Shown here: piece by piece, positions 8,996 through 19,910 of the stretch
How positions within the stretch are numbered: the first letter of the stretch is position 1
How the letters are laid out: every line of letters starts with the position of its first letter
Origin: Darksidea phi
Taxonomy: Eukaryota; Ascomycota; Dothideomycetes; Pleosporales; Lentitheciaceae
Reading direction: 5' to 3'
Assembly (NCBI GenBank): GCA_030770425.1
Contig: JASJFT010000013.1
Coordinates: 372,001 to 436,000 of the forward strand
Length of the DNA: 64,000 nucleotides
Translations under genes and position numbers: made by a program
The notes under the pieces: model-generated
What the model was told of the DNA's origin: nothing
Databases searched by the model: none
The model's input: only the letters and a program-made list of their open reading frames with translations

Positions 8996-10178
8996 TCACT
9001 TGAACTCAGCTTCTGGGTGCAATCCATCAGGAATTTCCAATGCCGTCGTGTATGCCGACCCTGCCTGGAGACCTCCCCACGTATCTACCACCACCGGCGC
9101 AACGGATCTGCCGGCATATTCCAGCTCTGAGTTCGGGATCGGCCAAGGAACAGACTTGTTCTTGTTGTTGAGTTTCCCCGCATAGCTAACATTGAAGTAC
9201 ATTTGGCTTAATGGAACCTTCCCAGCCCACGACCGCACTTTGTCACCAGTCTTTTCTGTTACGAACTTGAAAACGTTCGCTCCGACATCCCACCTTCCAA
9301 GTGTATGTAGGCCCCAGTTGGCTTGGACCGTACTGATTTCGCTGTAGTGGTTGTAGAACGTGCTGTCTGTCGTTCCCACGAGCTCTGCGGGTACAGCGTC
9401 TCCAAGCAGTATTCCCACGACGCGGTTCTGTCGAGCGTAGGTATGATTCTCGTCGAATGTTACTAGCACGAGAGTATTTTTCATGAATTTGTTGTTGCTC
9501 AAAAGAGGCTCGAGGAAGGACCGCGTCCACTTGCCGGCGACGGTTACCGTTGAGTCATGGCCTGTTTCCGCGTTAGTACATAAGGCGCCAGCACCATCGC
9601 GTTCGTGAGCACTTACCATCGCTCGTCATATTTGGAGTAATGAACATCCACTGGGGAAGTGCATCCGCATCGAGATCGGAGTTGAAGAGAGTCATATTCT
9701 TAATCTTCGCCAGACGATCGCTTTTGTCCGCGACAGAATCATAGAGCACTGCTGGATTATGCTTCCGGACGTAGGCATTTGCGCCAGTTTTCTGATTGCG
9801 ATATTCGAATCCCTCAAAGCCCGTATAAGGCATGTCTTCCTGGTATTCTCCCCAGCTAATGCCCTTCTCCTCCAGCAAATCCACGATGGTCGAGACGTTT
9901 GAAGGGATCGCAGTCATACTGTCATGGTTAATGCCATAGTAGTCGCCCGATATCGCAGCAGCGTAGTTGGGCATCGAAGGGTGGGTGACGGCGAAGTGGT
10001 TTGACAGCGTTATTCCTTTCTTTGCCAGCCATGCAAGGTTTGGATCTCCCGCGGCCAAATCATAATCGGTGTTCTCCAGCCAGACGACGGCAAAGCGGTC
10101 AAATGCCTTTCCCTTTACCCACGCCGCTGCGCAGCTGCATGCGAGCAGCGACAGAGAGAGGGTTGACGCGAAATACAT
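8996..10178 (-). CDS. Secreted acid phosphatase (phosphoesterase family)
   Basis: Two exons on the minus strand, 9617-10178 and 8996-9561, with a 55-nt intron (GTAAGT...AAACAG), give 375 residues. The ATG at 10176-10178 opens a signal peptide (MYFASTLSLSLLACSCAAA). The phosphoesterase family (PF04185) is shown by FAVVWLENTDYD, FAVTHPSMPNYAAAISGD, ITPNMTSDGHDSTV across the splice, and LVTFDENHTY. These Asp/Glu/Asn/His residues bind metal and phosphate in the family. It resembles fungal phosphate-repressible PhoA-type acid phosphatases that release phosphate from organic esters outside the cell. Several N-glycosylation sites are visible. It shares a 381-bp divergent promoter with the multicopper oxidase. 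No damage seen; regulation by phosphate is family knowledge, not visible here. Confidence 0.93.
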
Positions 10179-10559
10179 AAGACAAAAAGAGTGGCACGAA
10201 TAAGCAAGGAAACGACGAGCGGGCGTCACGAAATATGCATATGTACGCTATTAACATCGCCGCCGCAGCCCACTTCCGGACCTTTCACGAGACGCAAGCT
10301 CAGGCCTATCAAATTGATTGCGTGCGGCACATGGATAGAACGTGTTGAGATGGTGGCTGTTATTTAAGCTTTTTAGGAAGGTCGCATGATATACGGCGTG
10401 GGGCGTGCGGGCAGTTCTTACATCTATTGGCGGGGTTTAGCCGCCACTCCATCCATCTCGCGCATAGTAGGCCTAGATGGCCTTCAGATACCTACACGCG
10501 TAAAGCACTCAGACCCGTCGTGGCAACCTCCTTTCTCCGTTCACACAAGCTATACCACA

Positions 10560-12563
10560 ATGGATCGCCACAGGGACTTTCGTTTGGAGGAAAGGCATGA
10601 GGCCTTTCAGGAGGAGGAGCGCCTTGGGCTTCTACATGAAGAAGATGGAGACGAGAAGAGAAGCCCTGTCTCAGAGGATGGACAGCTAGAATGGGATCAC
10701 CGGGAAAAATCAGAACATCACCATCCACAGCGAAGGAACTGGTTAAGAATACTCGTCGTTGCGCTCCTCATAGCGTGGACTTTAGGACTCATCGCCCATT
10801 CCATCCTCACGGCCGACCGAAATCCGTCGCCTTCTATTTCCTCAGCTCAGCTTCGCCCTGAAGAAGATTACATTCTAGATCCTATGTGGGATTTCAACGC
10901 CGCACGAAAAACAAGAGAGTATCACTGGACTATTGCAGAGCATGAACTCAATCCCGATGGAGTGTTTCGACCCATGATGCTCATAAACGACATGTTTCCA
11001 GGGCCGTTGATCGAATGCAACGATGGCGACGAGATCGTGATACACGTAGATAACCAGGGCTCAAATGCAACATCTATTCACTGGCACGGCCTATACCAGA
11101 ACGGCACCAACTGGATGGATGGTACTGTAGGCATTACACAGTGTCCAATCGCTCCGGGTCAGACTTTTACATACCGGTTCAATGTCTCTGGTCAGATGGG
11201 GACGTTCTGGTACCATAGTCACATGGCTATGCAAGCTTCAGATGGGCTAGTCGGCCCCATCGTCATACACGCGAAAGGCGATGAAGAAAGGAAGCTTCAG
11301 AAGGTGCCTTATGGAGAAGACCGAGTCGTGCTAGTTTCAGACCATTACTACAATCTTTCTTCATCTCTGCTCATGCAATACCTGGCTCCGGGTAGCGAGA
11401 ACGATGAACCAGTTCCCCAGTCGGCTCTCATCAATGGTCGAGGTGCGCGGAACTGCGCTGAGCTACCGAACCGCAATTGCACCTCCACTGGTCCCTCAAA
11501 TGCGCTTTTCGATTTGTCATCCGATCATAACACGCGCTTACGGATTATCAATGTCGGAGCATTTGCGGAGTTTCAGATCCAAATCGACGAACATGAATTC
11601 CAGCTCACCGAAGTGGATGGCGTGGATGTCCACCCTCAGTCGATCCACCGCCTTAACATCAACCCTGCCCAACGTTACAGTATTATCCTGACCCCACCGA
11701 ATCCAAATAAGGGCTTGTACTGGATGCGGGCGCGCATGATTACACATTGCTTCGCGTACGAAGAGCCCGAGTTGAAAGAAGAGGTGCGCGGCGTGATCAG
11801 GTATGGGCCCGCAGGTCGAAGCGTCGAGCCGGAGAGCAAGGATTGGCCGGAGATCATCGAAGTCGAATGTCGCGATCTTAATACCAGTACCCTCGAACCC
11901 GTGAACACGATGGCAGCGCCAGAAAGAGCGGACGACCAGATCTACATTCGCTCGAGCTTCCAAATCCGCGACTGGCGCCTCAGTCGTGGGTATTTGAACG
12001 ACAGCTCTTACCGTGCTAATATGACGCACCCAACCCTGAATGCCTTAGTATCTAGATACTCGCAGAAGCAAGCGAATCACATCTCATCCCTTACGCATGG
12101 CTCCGGCATAAATACAGAAGCCTTCGACATCGAACAAGCGCTTATATACCAAACAACAGGGATCCGCACAATAGACGTGCTAATCCAAAACTTCGACGAC
12201 GGAAACCATCCCTTCCACCTACACGGCCACACATTCTTCGTCCTAGCAACTGGCCATGGCTATCCGCCCTCAGACCTCTATCTCACACTCAACCTAACGA
12301 ATCCGCTACGCCGCGACACAGTGAGCGTTGAGGCGTTTGGCTGGACACTGATACGATTCGTGGCGGATAATCCGGGCGTGTGGGCATTTCATTGCCATAT
12401 TGGGTGGCATAATGAGGCCGGTCTGTTAATGCAGTTTTTGATGCGTGCGGACGAGGTCGCGAGGTGGACTGTGCCTGCGGAAATGGAGCGATTATGTGCG
12501 GCTGAGGGGATCGAGAAAGGGGCTGGACCGAAGGACGTGACTTGGGTTGGTTCATGGGATTGA
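10560..12563 (+). CDS. Membrane-anchored multicopper oxidase (laccase/ferroxidase-like)
   Basis: Single exon, 667 residues from the ATG at 10560 (CACAATGG context); the frame is open to an earlier ATG at 10386, which would add 58 unconvincing residues. An acidic, charged N terminus is followed by one membrane helix (about residues 62-82, ILVVALLIAWTLGLIAHSIL), so this is a type II membrane protein with the oxidase domains outside the cytoplasm. All copper-binding motifs are present: HWHG (about 173), WYHSH (about 217), HPFHLHGHTF (about 550) and HCHIGWHNEAGLLMQ (about 610). Three cupredoxin domains follow in the usual order. The substrate could be phenols or Fe(II). A C-terminal membrane anchor of Fet3 type is absent. 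Substrate is undecided; enzyme class is certain. Confidence 0.95.
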   Translation: MDRHRDFRLEERHEAFQEEERLGLLHEEDGDEKRSPVSEDGQLEWDHREKSEHHHPQRRNWLRILVVALLIAWTLGLIAHSILTADRNPSPSISSAQLRPEEDYILDPMWDFNAARKTREYHWTIAEHELNPDGVFRPMMLINDMFPGPLIECNDGDEIVIHVDNQGSNATSIHWHGLYQNGTNWMDGTVGITQCPIAPGQTFTYRFNVSGQMGTFWYHSHMAMQASDGLVGPIVIHAKGDEERKLQKVPYGEDRVVLVSDHYYNLSSSLLMQYLAPGSENDEPVPQSALINGRGARNCAELPNRNCTSTGPSNALFDLSSDHNTRLRIINVGAFAEFQIQIDEHEFQLTEVDGVDVHPQSIHRLNINPAQRYSIILTPPNPNKGLYWMRARMITHCFAYEEPELKEEVRGVIRYGPAGRSVEPESKDWPEIIEVECRDLNTSTLEPVNTMAAPERADDQIYIRSSFQIRDWRLSRGYLNDSSYRANMTHPTLNALVSRYSQKQANHISSLTHGSGINTEAFDIEQALIYQTTGIRTIDVLIQNFDDGNHPFHLHGHTFFVLATGHGYPPSDLYLTLNLTNPLRRDTVSVEAFGWTLIRFVADNPGVWAFHCHIGWHNEAGLLMQFLMRADEVARWTVPAEMERLCAAEGIEKGAGPKDVTWVGSWD

Positions 12564-13109
12564 TTGACTTTGTTAACTCGTTTGCTTTCCTCTAAAACAA
12601 CGGGCAACTTGTCCCAGTTAGACAACGTCGACTCCAGGTGTAAAGGTTGTAAGAAGGAGAAACGCTGATGGTATTTCTCGGCCGATATCCAGACGCTATG
12701 GAAAAAGGTTCCTGTTGTGCCAATTTGGGTTGTCGTTGTCGTGTGGTTAGGGGTGCGAAGTTGGAAAAGCTCACCAAGAAGGCTTTCGGTACGTGTTCTT
12801 TCATAAGGGAGCCGGTGCCTTCTCGCGATCGCGACGCAATCTGTATCCCTGAGTTACGAGGAGAAAGAATCACGATATTGGCGTTTGGAACATGTTCGCA
12901 GAGACGGTGAGCGCTGACTGCGGTTGTAAGGTAGCAAGTTCGTAGTAGAGAGAACTTTGGGTGGCAGGCCGTATCAAACATGAAGACGCCATGCAACATT
13001 CCAACATATGAACTAGAAAGTCTATACCAAGCGCGTAGCAAATCCATCTAAATACTCAAGTAAAAAGCTCCATTCCCAAGCCTCACTCATAACGCTCACT
13101 ACTAAAACC
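12564..13109. other. Intergenic between convergent genes
   Basis: A 151-codon minus frame here lacks any recognisable family motif; I see no supported gene. Confidence 0.5.
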
Positions 13110-14252
13110 TCACCACCCAATCTCCTTACCCACAGGACTCTTATACCCATCCTCTTGCAACTTCAAGACCGGCTTCAGAGCACCCGGCTGCACAGCCTCC
13201 CACAACGAAGAACCAGCCTCCCTCGCCTTCCTATCCTCACGCCTAAAAAAGTCCTCCGCCGAACGAATCCGCCCCGGATGGATTTCATCCAGTACCTTGT
13301 AGTCCCTCTGCATAAGACCGCCGTCCCGTCTCGTATGCCTCCATACATTCCAAAACCCCGTAAAGTTGTCTCGGATAGACATCGTCGCCGGATCGTCGAT
13401 ATCGGCCGAATAGCCAGTGGCGTAGCCAGCCCTCGCGCTCAAGGCGCCTTCTTTCCAGTACGTGTCCATGTCTACATCTATGAACTGTGCAGGACGCCCG
13501 GTGACTTTGGTAAAGGCCGCGGCAAGGTCGGCGTACGCGATGTGGTCGATGGCGACCTGGAGGTCCATTCCGTTCGCTCTATCAGGATTGTCAAAGAGCC
13601 AGCGAACGTAGAATCCGCAATCGTCCAGCGAAACATGGACCACAGCGCCGTCATTCGTAAGCGGAACCCTCCACGTCACTGCGTCCTCGCCCTTTGCGTT
13701 CTTCTCCATCGACGGCGTCATAATCGTCCCACTAGCGATAGTCATCTCCATGTACGGCCCCGTCGTAAAAAGCGCCACACCCATCGCCTTCGCCGCCTCA
13801 CCGCCCTGGAACAGAATCCACTCTCCCACGCGTCCCTTTCCGTCGAGATGCCCACTGCGAAACTCAGGCTTATACCCCGCCGTCTTATAACTAAACTCCA
13901 AGTTCCCATACACGAAGAAGCGTATGCCTCCGTCCTCGAGGGCTATTTCATAGGCGCGAAAAGCCCAGTACATCTCCGTCTTCTCGCCTACATTGAAGCC
14001 GTCGATGTTGACGAACGCAGCATCGCAGCCGCGGTATCCCTTTCGGAGGCTGGTCTCGTCGGTGAAGGAGCCTTGCACGAGCTCGATGTTGGGGCTTAGC
14101 GCTTTGAGGGACTGGGCGCGAGCGGAGGACGGGTCCCGTGTGAGGACGCGGACGCGGTATTTGCCGTCTTCGACTAGGCTGCGGATGACTGGGATGCCTT
14201 GGGCGCCGGTGCCGCCGATGATGAAGATTTTGGAAAAGGAGGGGAATGTCAT
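13110..14252 (-). CDS. NmrA-like NAD(P)-binding protein
   Basis: Single exon; the ATG at 14250-14252 gives 380 residues starting MTFPSFSKIFIIGGTGAQG. An in-frame ATG at 14307-14309 would add a His-rich 19-residue extension. The nucleotide-binding loop GGTGAQG sits at residues 12-18 of a Rossmann fold, followed by RVLTRDPSS, which favours NADP. Further family blocks include GYRGCDAAFVNIDGF, FVYGNLEFSYK and TGPYMEM. The catalytic Tyr-x3-Lys of ordinary short-chain dehydrogenases is not evident, as expected for atypical NmrA-type members that act as redox sensors or isoflavone-reductase-like enzymes. No functional link to its neighbours is visible. Family call firm; role unknown. Confidence 0.9.
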   Translation of the reverse strand: MTFPSFSKIFIIGGTGAQGIPVIRSLVEDGKYRVRVLTRDPSSARAQSLKALSPNIELVQGSFTDETSLRKGYRGCDAAFVNIDGFNVGEKTEMYWAFRAYEIALEDGGIRFFVYGNLEFSYKTAGYKPEFRSGHLDGKGRVGEWILFQGGEAAKAMGVALFTTGPYMEMTIASGTIMTPSMEKNAKGEDAVTWRVPLTNDGAVVHVSLDDCGFYVRWLFDNPDRANGMDLQVAIDHIAYADLAAAFTKVTGRPAQFIDVDMDTYWKEGALSARAGYATGYSADIDDPATMSIRDNFTGFWNVWRHTRRDGGLMQRDYKVLDEIHPGRIRSAEDFFRREDRKAREAGSSLWEAVQPGALKPVLKLQEDGYKSPVGKEIGW

Positions 14253-14682
14253 TGTAGGAATATGGTTTGAATGATGATGGTGGTGGTTTCTTTGGCAAAA
14301 AGGTGCCATGGCTTTTATGGTAGTGGATGCGTTGCCGTCATCACCCCGTGCGAAGTCGCAATGTGATCACTAAACGCCACATATCCGGCATCTGCCTACC
14401 AGCGGCTGGTATTCTAAGCAGCGATGAGTAAAGCATAGTCAGTTTGAGATTGTATGAGTTATCGTGCCCGTTGGACCTCGGGGCGCAGGGGTAATGGGAA
14501 GCAGTGGATCAGTTATCATTCCCTGTTCATTAGGCACGATAGCGCATTGAGGATTACTATCACAATGGGAGAGTCCAATAGCTCTACACCAACGGCGAAC
14601 CAGGCTAAAATCGCTAAATCTAGTAAGAATATAGTCTCCGTCCAGAAACCCTAATGGTATCAATGTCGCACCCTCTCCATGT

Positions 14683-15549
14683 TCATCGTACCACCGTTCC
14701 CATCTTGTACGTAGCACTCTCCTCATCCCATCCGCTATCAGGCTTCCTTCTGGGCTTCCCATAGTGACTTCTGTAATGACGATCATCGCCACGCCTTCCG
14801 TCCTCCGAATCCGTCTCACTCCTGCTCTTCTTCTGCGCATGCTTTCTCCCTCCATACCCACCCAGCAACAACCCTGCCGCCGTGCCCAGTCCAGGGAATA
14901 TCGCATCGCCGACAAGGCCACCTACACCCGCGCCTAAAAATGTAGCTCGGTCTTTGTGTTCTTCGCGGTGAGAATCGTGGCGGCGAGACCGCGTGTCACG
15001 GTCGAGATCACCATCGTAGTCCCTACTGGAACCACGATCCTCAAACGAGGAGCGGCGATGGCGTGGGTGGGATCCGGAGTGCGAGTGACGGTGTCTACGG
15101 CGGTGACGCCGACGTGGTGAGTCGCTGTCTGTGGAGCTAGAACTGGAGAAGTCGCTGTCATCATCGCTAGCGAAGTGGACGCGCGGAGGCTGTGAGTGAC
15201 TTCTGATCGGTTGGGGTGGCGCGCCGAGGTATCCATTCTGCTGTTGCGGATATTGCTGTGGCTGTATAGGCCGTGTTCCAGTTGGTTGGGCTGGGTAGCC
15301 TGGGTAGCCTTGGAATGGTTGTTGATATTGGGGTTGTGGAGCGTATCCTTGCGGTCCTGGTACCTGTTGCTGTTGGTATGGAGTAGTGAATGGCGCGTAG
15401 GCGGGTGGCGGTGTACTGCTGTACTGCGATGGAGGTTGTGACGGTTGCTGTTGGTACTGAGGTTGTTGGGGTGGGTATGGATTTGGAGGAGGTTGAGTTT
15501 GCATCTTTTGCGCAGTTTCGCTGCCTGTGAAGTGTGCTGGCGCTGCCAT
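14683..15549 (-). CDS. Gln/Pro-rich protein with glycine-zipper segment
   Basis: The ATG at 15547-15549 gives 288 residues; the frame is open further upstream without ATG, so a 5' exon cannot be excluded. Residues 1-115 are Gln/Pro/Tyr-rich and disordered. Then come an acidic Ser stretch, an Arg/His/Ser-rich block with RRRHRRRHRHS, and a glycine zipper (FLGAGVGGLVGDAIFPGLG, about 215-235) continuing AAGLLLGGYGG. The C terminus is charged. Glycine-zipper segments of this kind pack in membranes or self-assemble. Such proteins are common in ascomycetes and largely uncharacterised. No damage seen. Confidence 0.8.
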   Translation of the reverse strand: MAAPAHFTGSETAQKMQTQPPPNPYPPQQPQYQQQPSQPPSQYSSTPPPAYAPFTTPYQQQQVPGPQGYAPQPQYQQPFQGYPGYPAQPTGTRPIQPQQYPQQQNGYLGAPPQPIRSHSQPPRVHFASDDDSDFSSSSSTDSDSPRRRHRRRHRHSHSGSHPRHRRSSFEDRGSSRDYDGDLDRDTRSRRHDSHREEHKDRATFLGAGVGGLVGDAIFPGLGTAAGLLLGGYGGRKHAQKKSRSETDSEDGRRGDDRHYRSHYGKPRRKPDSGWDEESATYKMGTVVR

Positions 15550-16158
15550 GTTTTCCTGCTCTTGTTCCAAATCCCGGGTATTAAATTTGTAGGTCTCGTA
15601 GGGTTCGTAGATGAAGGGCAAGCTGCAGGCGTTTCGCGAGAAGCGACAAGGTTGAAATCAGAATTACGTAGCATGATGGCTCTACCGCCATATTATAAAC
15701 CCTCCAAACTTCGGTCTCGGATTAGGTCCCCCCATACGTCATTATTGTACGTGAGGCCCAGATAGCTACATCGGACAGACCGTAGATCTTGGCTTGATCA
15801 GTGTCGTTTGCCACTACCGATGCGCATGTACAAGTAAGCCGGGAAGGGCTCTGCAGCACTAGCAATGAACCGCGGACGAGCTGCGAACCTTCTCCCAGCG
15901 CTTTTTGCGAATTTCGCCAGGTGCCTCACTGACAACGCTGCAAGACAAAAAGCATGACACAATCCTGTACAGGTTGGAAGGATGCGTGAATAGAATGTGA
16001 TTACAACGTGTGAGACAGCTATCCAGGGCTGCAAAGCGGGTGGCCAACTTTTAGAGTCAAGCCAAACCCAAGCCCCTGCGCCAAGCATGCTAAAAATGCT
16101 CCGCGCCAATAGGACGCTATCCTCACCGAGATATGTAGAGAATGACGGCGCAAAACAC
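15550..16158. other. Intergenic, no gene seen
   Basis: Upstream region of the glycine-zipper gene and 3' side of the DUF2985 gene; only short chance frames. Confidence 0.45.
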
Positions 16159-17644
16159 TCATGACCTGGTGCCGTTGCCCGTCATGAGTGGAGCACTCGC
16201 TTCCATGTCCGTCTGCTTCCTGTACCCGCCCTCTGGCATGGGCACACCCTCGACCTTCTTGACTGCCTTGCCGTCAACAAACATCATAATGCCTCCCGCG
16301 CCTGCTACGCCGCAGCCCAGAGCCACGAATAGGCCGGTCGCCCAAGACGGTCGATCGAATCTGTTGTAGTGCCACATGTAGAAGCACAGTACGATCTGGA
16401 AGAAGGTGTTCCAAACGTTCATCCACACAACAAAGTCCATGTGCCAGCCCTTGGTTGGGGGAGCATGTCTCCCAGTGGGTGGGGCATCGGGAACCGTAGT
16501 GTGTGGAATGGGTATGGCAGGGTCTTCAGGATTTAGACTATCAGCCTTGTATGTCTTTGGCAGATTTTCCGAGCCTGGGAGACGGAACCATCCTCGATGT
16601 ATGCCGGCTAGCCTTCTTATGCCGATTTGTTTGCGCGTTGAACCGCCGATCCGCCAAAATGCCCACCAGTAGAGATCACGAAATCTCCAAGGCGCGAGGC
16701 CAAAGCCAGTGACGCAGAAGAGCGCGTTGAGGATTTGCGAGTCTATCTCTACCCATTTTCTGCGCGGTGATTGGATGTCGTCGCAAGTGGGTTTGCACAT
16801 GGCAGGTGCAGCGTTGCACAGCAGGAGGAAGAGCATGCCGCCCCACGCGACGACGTTTAACCCGTAGAGTGTGATTAGAAAGCCTGCCGGGGTAAGGAAC
16901 CATTTCCAGAATGCCTTGAGGCCGATGACCGTCGAGGTTGTCCATGGAAGCTTCGGTGGGGGTTCGTAGCCGTTAGAGTACTGTTGCCATGTTAGGTGCG
17001 ACACCTGGTTGGTGTGGAAGACTCACTTGACGCTCTACCAATTGAGGCTGTCCCTTTTCGTTCTCCTCGGTCTTTCCATGTCTTAAGTCGTTCTTGTCTG
17101 GACCATCGTAGCTTGGTGCTTGCGAGATGCCTTCTTCGGCCCCAGTCTCTCGCATCGGATATGAACTCATCTCCTCCTCTGTCAGCGCAGGAAAAGGCTC
17201 TACCCCGATTGCTTTCAGTCTCTCCGATGAAGTGGTCCGCATGCCCTTGCCTAAGCCAGGCCGTTTTGCAGCATCCTGCTCCGAGACGCCTTCGGAGTTG
17301 CTTCGACGCCGCTGCAACCACCCCCCATTCTCGTTGTTCTGGCTCGCACGGCGATGCGCATCGTATCTCTGCGATTCGTCGTTCCACCCCTCCGTGCCAT
17401 AAGAACCTCGTCGAATCTCTGCGAGCGAAGGCGCTTTCGACGTGACGCTACCGGTCGCTGCCCACATGCCGGGAGGGGGAGTAGCTTCAATGAGCTTCAA
17501 GCTCGCGGTGCGGATACGATTGCCAACGGAGGTGTTGGAGGCATTTGTGGAGGTGCGCGAGCGTTTGGTTTGTGGCGAAGTCGGTGACGACTCTGGTGGC
17601 GGAAACGGGACAGGCGTTGGCACATTGGCGTCCGAAGAAGCCAT
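16159..17644 (-). CDS. DUF2985 integral membrane protein
   Basis: Two exons on the minus strand, 17027-17644 and 16159-16980, joined over a 46-nt intron (GTGAGT...CAACAG, branch CCTAAC), give 479 residues. Residues 1-215 are disordered and Ser/Pro-rich. The conserved DUF2985 region follows, from LPWTTSTVIGLKAFWKWF through SPRRKWVEIDSQILNALFC, APWRFRDLYWWAFWRIGG, to WMNVWNTFFQIVLCFYMWHY. Membrane helices are seen around FLITLYGLNVVAWGGMLFLL, the second conserved stretch, the WNTFFQIVL segment, and a Gly-rich helix near the end. Family function is unknown. The splice rests on exact frame restoration. No damage seen. Confidence 0.9.
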
Positions 17645-18388
17645 GGTTGGCAACAGAAAGCGCGATTGATATGTAAGATAGGTAAGAGCGCGTGTGAAGA
17701 GATGACGACGCTTCGAAGACGATGTTGGTGCTGCGCCCGGGGCGGCTTTGTGGCTGGACAGCCAAACCCGTCGTCGCACGTCAAGCCGAGTTCTACGCCG
17801 ACGCTTACCACTCGGCCTTGGAAGGATGCTGGCACCGGATAAACGGCGCTGAAGTGTTATTGTAGTGCCAGCAATAGCACAGCAACGGTTGGAACGTGAA
17901 AATCAAGGAGTGAGATCGGGGACATGTTTGAGTGAGCACGGACGATTCGCGAACGCGGTGTCTGGGGAGCGATCAGATCCACAGCTCCACCACCAACCTT
18001 ATCGACGCCTAGCCGCTGACAAAGTGCATGGCTGATCCGTCTCCACCAATCACGCAGTTTGCGGGCGTCGTAGTTGTAGGATTTTGGCCATATTATGCCC
18101 AGAACTGCAAGAGTACTGTTCGCTTGTATATGTAAGGATTTCCATTGCGGTTTCTATATAGTGGTGCTAGGGGGTAGAACAACCCAGCTTTGGTCGTATA
18201 TCTGGGGTAAACTTGGTAGGTACAAACCCCTAGGTAAATACTCAGTAAAATAACCATAGGCTGCCAATAGAGATGACACAGTATATCCCCCTCTTACAGA
18301 ACAAATTAAAACTGTTCGCTTGTATATCCCCACTAAGTACATGTGCAGTCGAGCCCCTCCACGAAATACCGCACTGAGATAGTCCTGC
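17645..18388. other. Intergenic, no gene seen
   Basis: Upstream region of the DUF2985 gene and 3' flank of the GPI-type gene. Nothing recognised. Confidence 0.45.
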
Positions 18389-19031
18389 TTATGCCAGAGA
18401 CCAAGCAAAGCCGAACGTTACAGAGAGTACAGACAGAGCTACGGCGAAGATGAAGGTTTTTCCATCGCCCTTCAATACTGAAGGCGCTGCGCCCGGCGTA
18501 GACTGCGAGGGTTCAATAGAAGTGCTCAAGCTTGTAGTCGTGTTTGAAGGCGATCCGGGAGTTGTGCCATTCGACGCAGACGGCCCCGGTGTACTGATGA
18601 TGATAACGGGAGTAGTGACGGTGCTGGGCGCTTCCGTCGGCGTCTCTCCACTAGTAATCGACACCTCGGGAGTGCTGGTCTGGATAGTGGGAGGGATCGA
18701 AGGGTCCGTCAGAGGGTTGGTGAGCGGCGTAGTGATGCCCGTAGTGATACCCGTCGTGATACCTGTAGTGATGGGTGTTTCTCCCTGCGGGATTGACATT
18801 TGCTCCTCAGTGGTGGTCGAGCCTGGCATGATTAGTGACGGGCATCCTGAATACGGAGGCTTTGAATGAGTGCGCACATGCATAGCACGGCTCGACGACG
18901 CAGACCTCCATGCATTGCGATGTAGACGTACCGAGAGCCGGCGGCAGCGAGGTCTGGATGGTCATATCTTGGGCGGTGGCGCTAGCCGCAAGCAGGAAGG
19001 CGCCAGCCACATATGGCAGCTGCACGTGCAT
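18389..19031 (-). CDS. Small Ser/Thr-rich GPI-anchored wall protein
   Basis: Two exons, 18878-19031 and 18389-18822, with a 55-nt intron (GTGCGC...TGCCAG, branch ACTAATC), give 195 residues. There is a signal peptide (MHVQLPYVAGAFLLAASATAQ), a short Cys-containing head (CMEVCVVEPCYAC), then a long Thr/Ser/Pro-rich stalk with TTGI repeats (three copies of a 12-bp unit around 18735-18775). The end is a hydrophobic tail (FIFAVALSVLSVTFGFAWSL) typical of a GPI-attachment signal. The protein is probably a cell-surface mannoprotein. The Cys head is short compared with CFEM domains, so it is not called CFEM. Gene structure is well supported; function is not. Confidence 0.8.
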
Positions 19032-19319
19032 GGTGATTGCTGGTTGGCCCTGGGCCGCAGAGGGTGAATGGCGAGTGTTTGGGTCTGTACGCGAAGTATA
19101 TGTGCGAGTAGACGGAGAGCGAGGAGGCGCGGACTTGGAGAAGAGAATGCCGCCTTGTGTAGTACTGATGTGCCTCCAGTCTAGCCGTACGTATGTCTGG
19201 GCAGCGATGCCACCTTCTCGTGACCGGCCCCGCGGGGAGGGGCTTCGTTAGCGAGGATCTACGCTCCTTCCCTCTCCAGCACCAAGACGCCCAATAAACT
19301 CGCACAGGCACATCCAACC

Positions 19320-19910
19320 ATGACGCGTCCAGAGCACATGAAACCGGCTGTACTGCCCTCCCCGCTCCAAGCTCTTATCCAGGACGAGCAGCTGCGATCC
19401 GACCAGTCCCACCTGCCCAGTCTGCACTCGCTCGCCCGCCAGATCCAGCACAACCTCCAGTACCAGCACTACTGGTCCGCCCTTGAACTGCACACTCGCT
19501 CCCCCGTCACCAATGAGCTGCTCCCGCGCCCGCTGCTCTCCGGCCTGCCGCCGCAGCGCCTCTACATCCATCCCGACGAGCAGATCGAGCTGCTGAAGGA
19601 CGCGGACCGCGCGCGGAAGGCGAGAAGGGAGGGCGACACTGGCACATTGGAGGTCAAGGCTGAGCCGGAGCGCGAGTGGATCCTGCCCACGCGATTGAGC
19701 GAGAAGTGGACGCTGCGACGCCTCGCCGACATCTTCGATGGCATTACAATGGTGCCGCCGGAGCCGGAGCTCAAGTCTGAGAACGAGCAGGATCGCCCGG
19801 CGAACCCGTGGAGGTCGACAAAGAGGATAGTATTGGCTTCGGCGGATACGGACAGCACCGTCGTCTACTACATCGTACAAGACGGCGTCGTGAAGCCGCG
19901 ACAAAACTGA
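19320..19910 (+). CDS. sen15: tRNA-splicing endonuclease subunit Sen15
   Basis: Single exon of 196 residues. The Sen15 domain starts at about residue 30 (HLPSLHSLARQIQHNLQYQH), continues through LHTRSPVTNELLPRPLLSGL and YIHPDEQIELL, and after a charged insert ends with EREWILPTRLSEKWTLRRLA and DSTVVYYIVQDGV. Sen15 is a non-catalytic subunit of the heterotetrameric nuclear endonuclease that removes tRNA introns. Length is close to fungal homologues and no damage is seen. It is a housekeeping gene with a divergent GPI-type gene 288 bp upstream. Confidence 0.92.
   Translation: MTRPEHMKPAVLPSPLQALIQDEQLRSDQSHLPSLHSLARQIQHNLQYQHYWSALELHTRSPVTNELLPRPLLSGLPPQRLYIHPDEQIELLKDADRARKARREGDTGTLEVKAEPEREWILPTRLSEKWTLRRLADIFDGITMVPPEPELKSENEQDRPANPWRSTKRIVLASADTDSTVVYYIVQDGVVKPRQN

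Noticed and set aside
12592..13047. 151-codon minus-strand open frame
   Set aside because: No protein-like pattern or motif, between two convergent genes.
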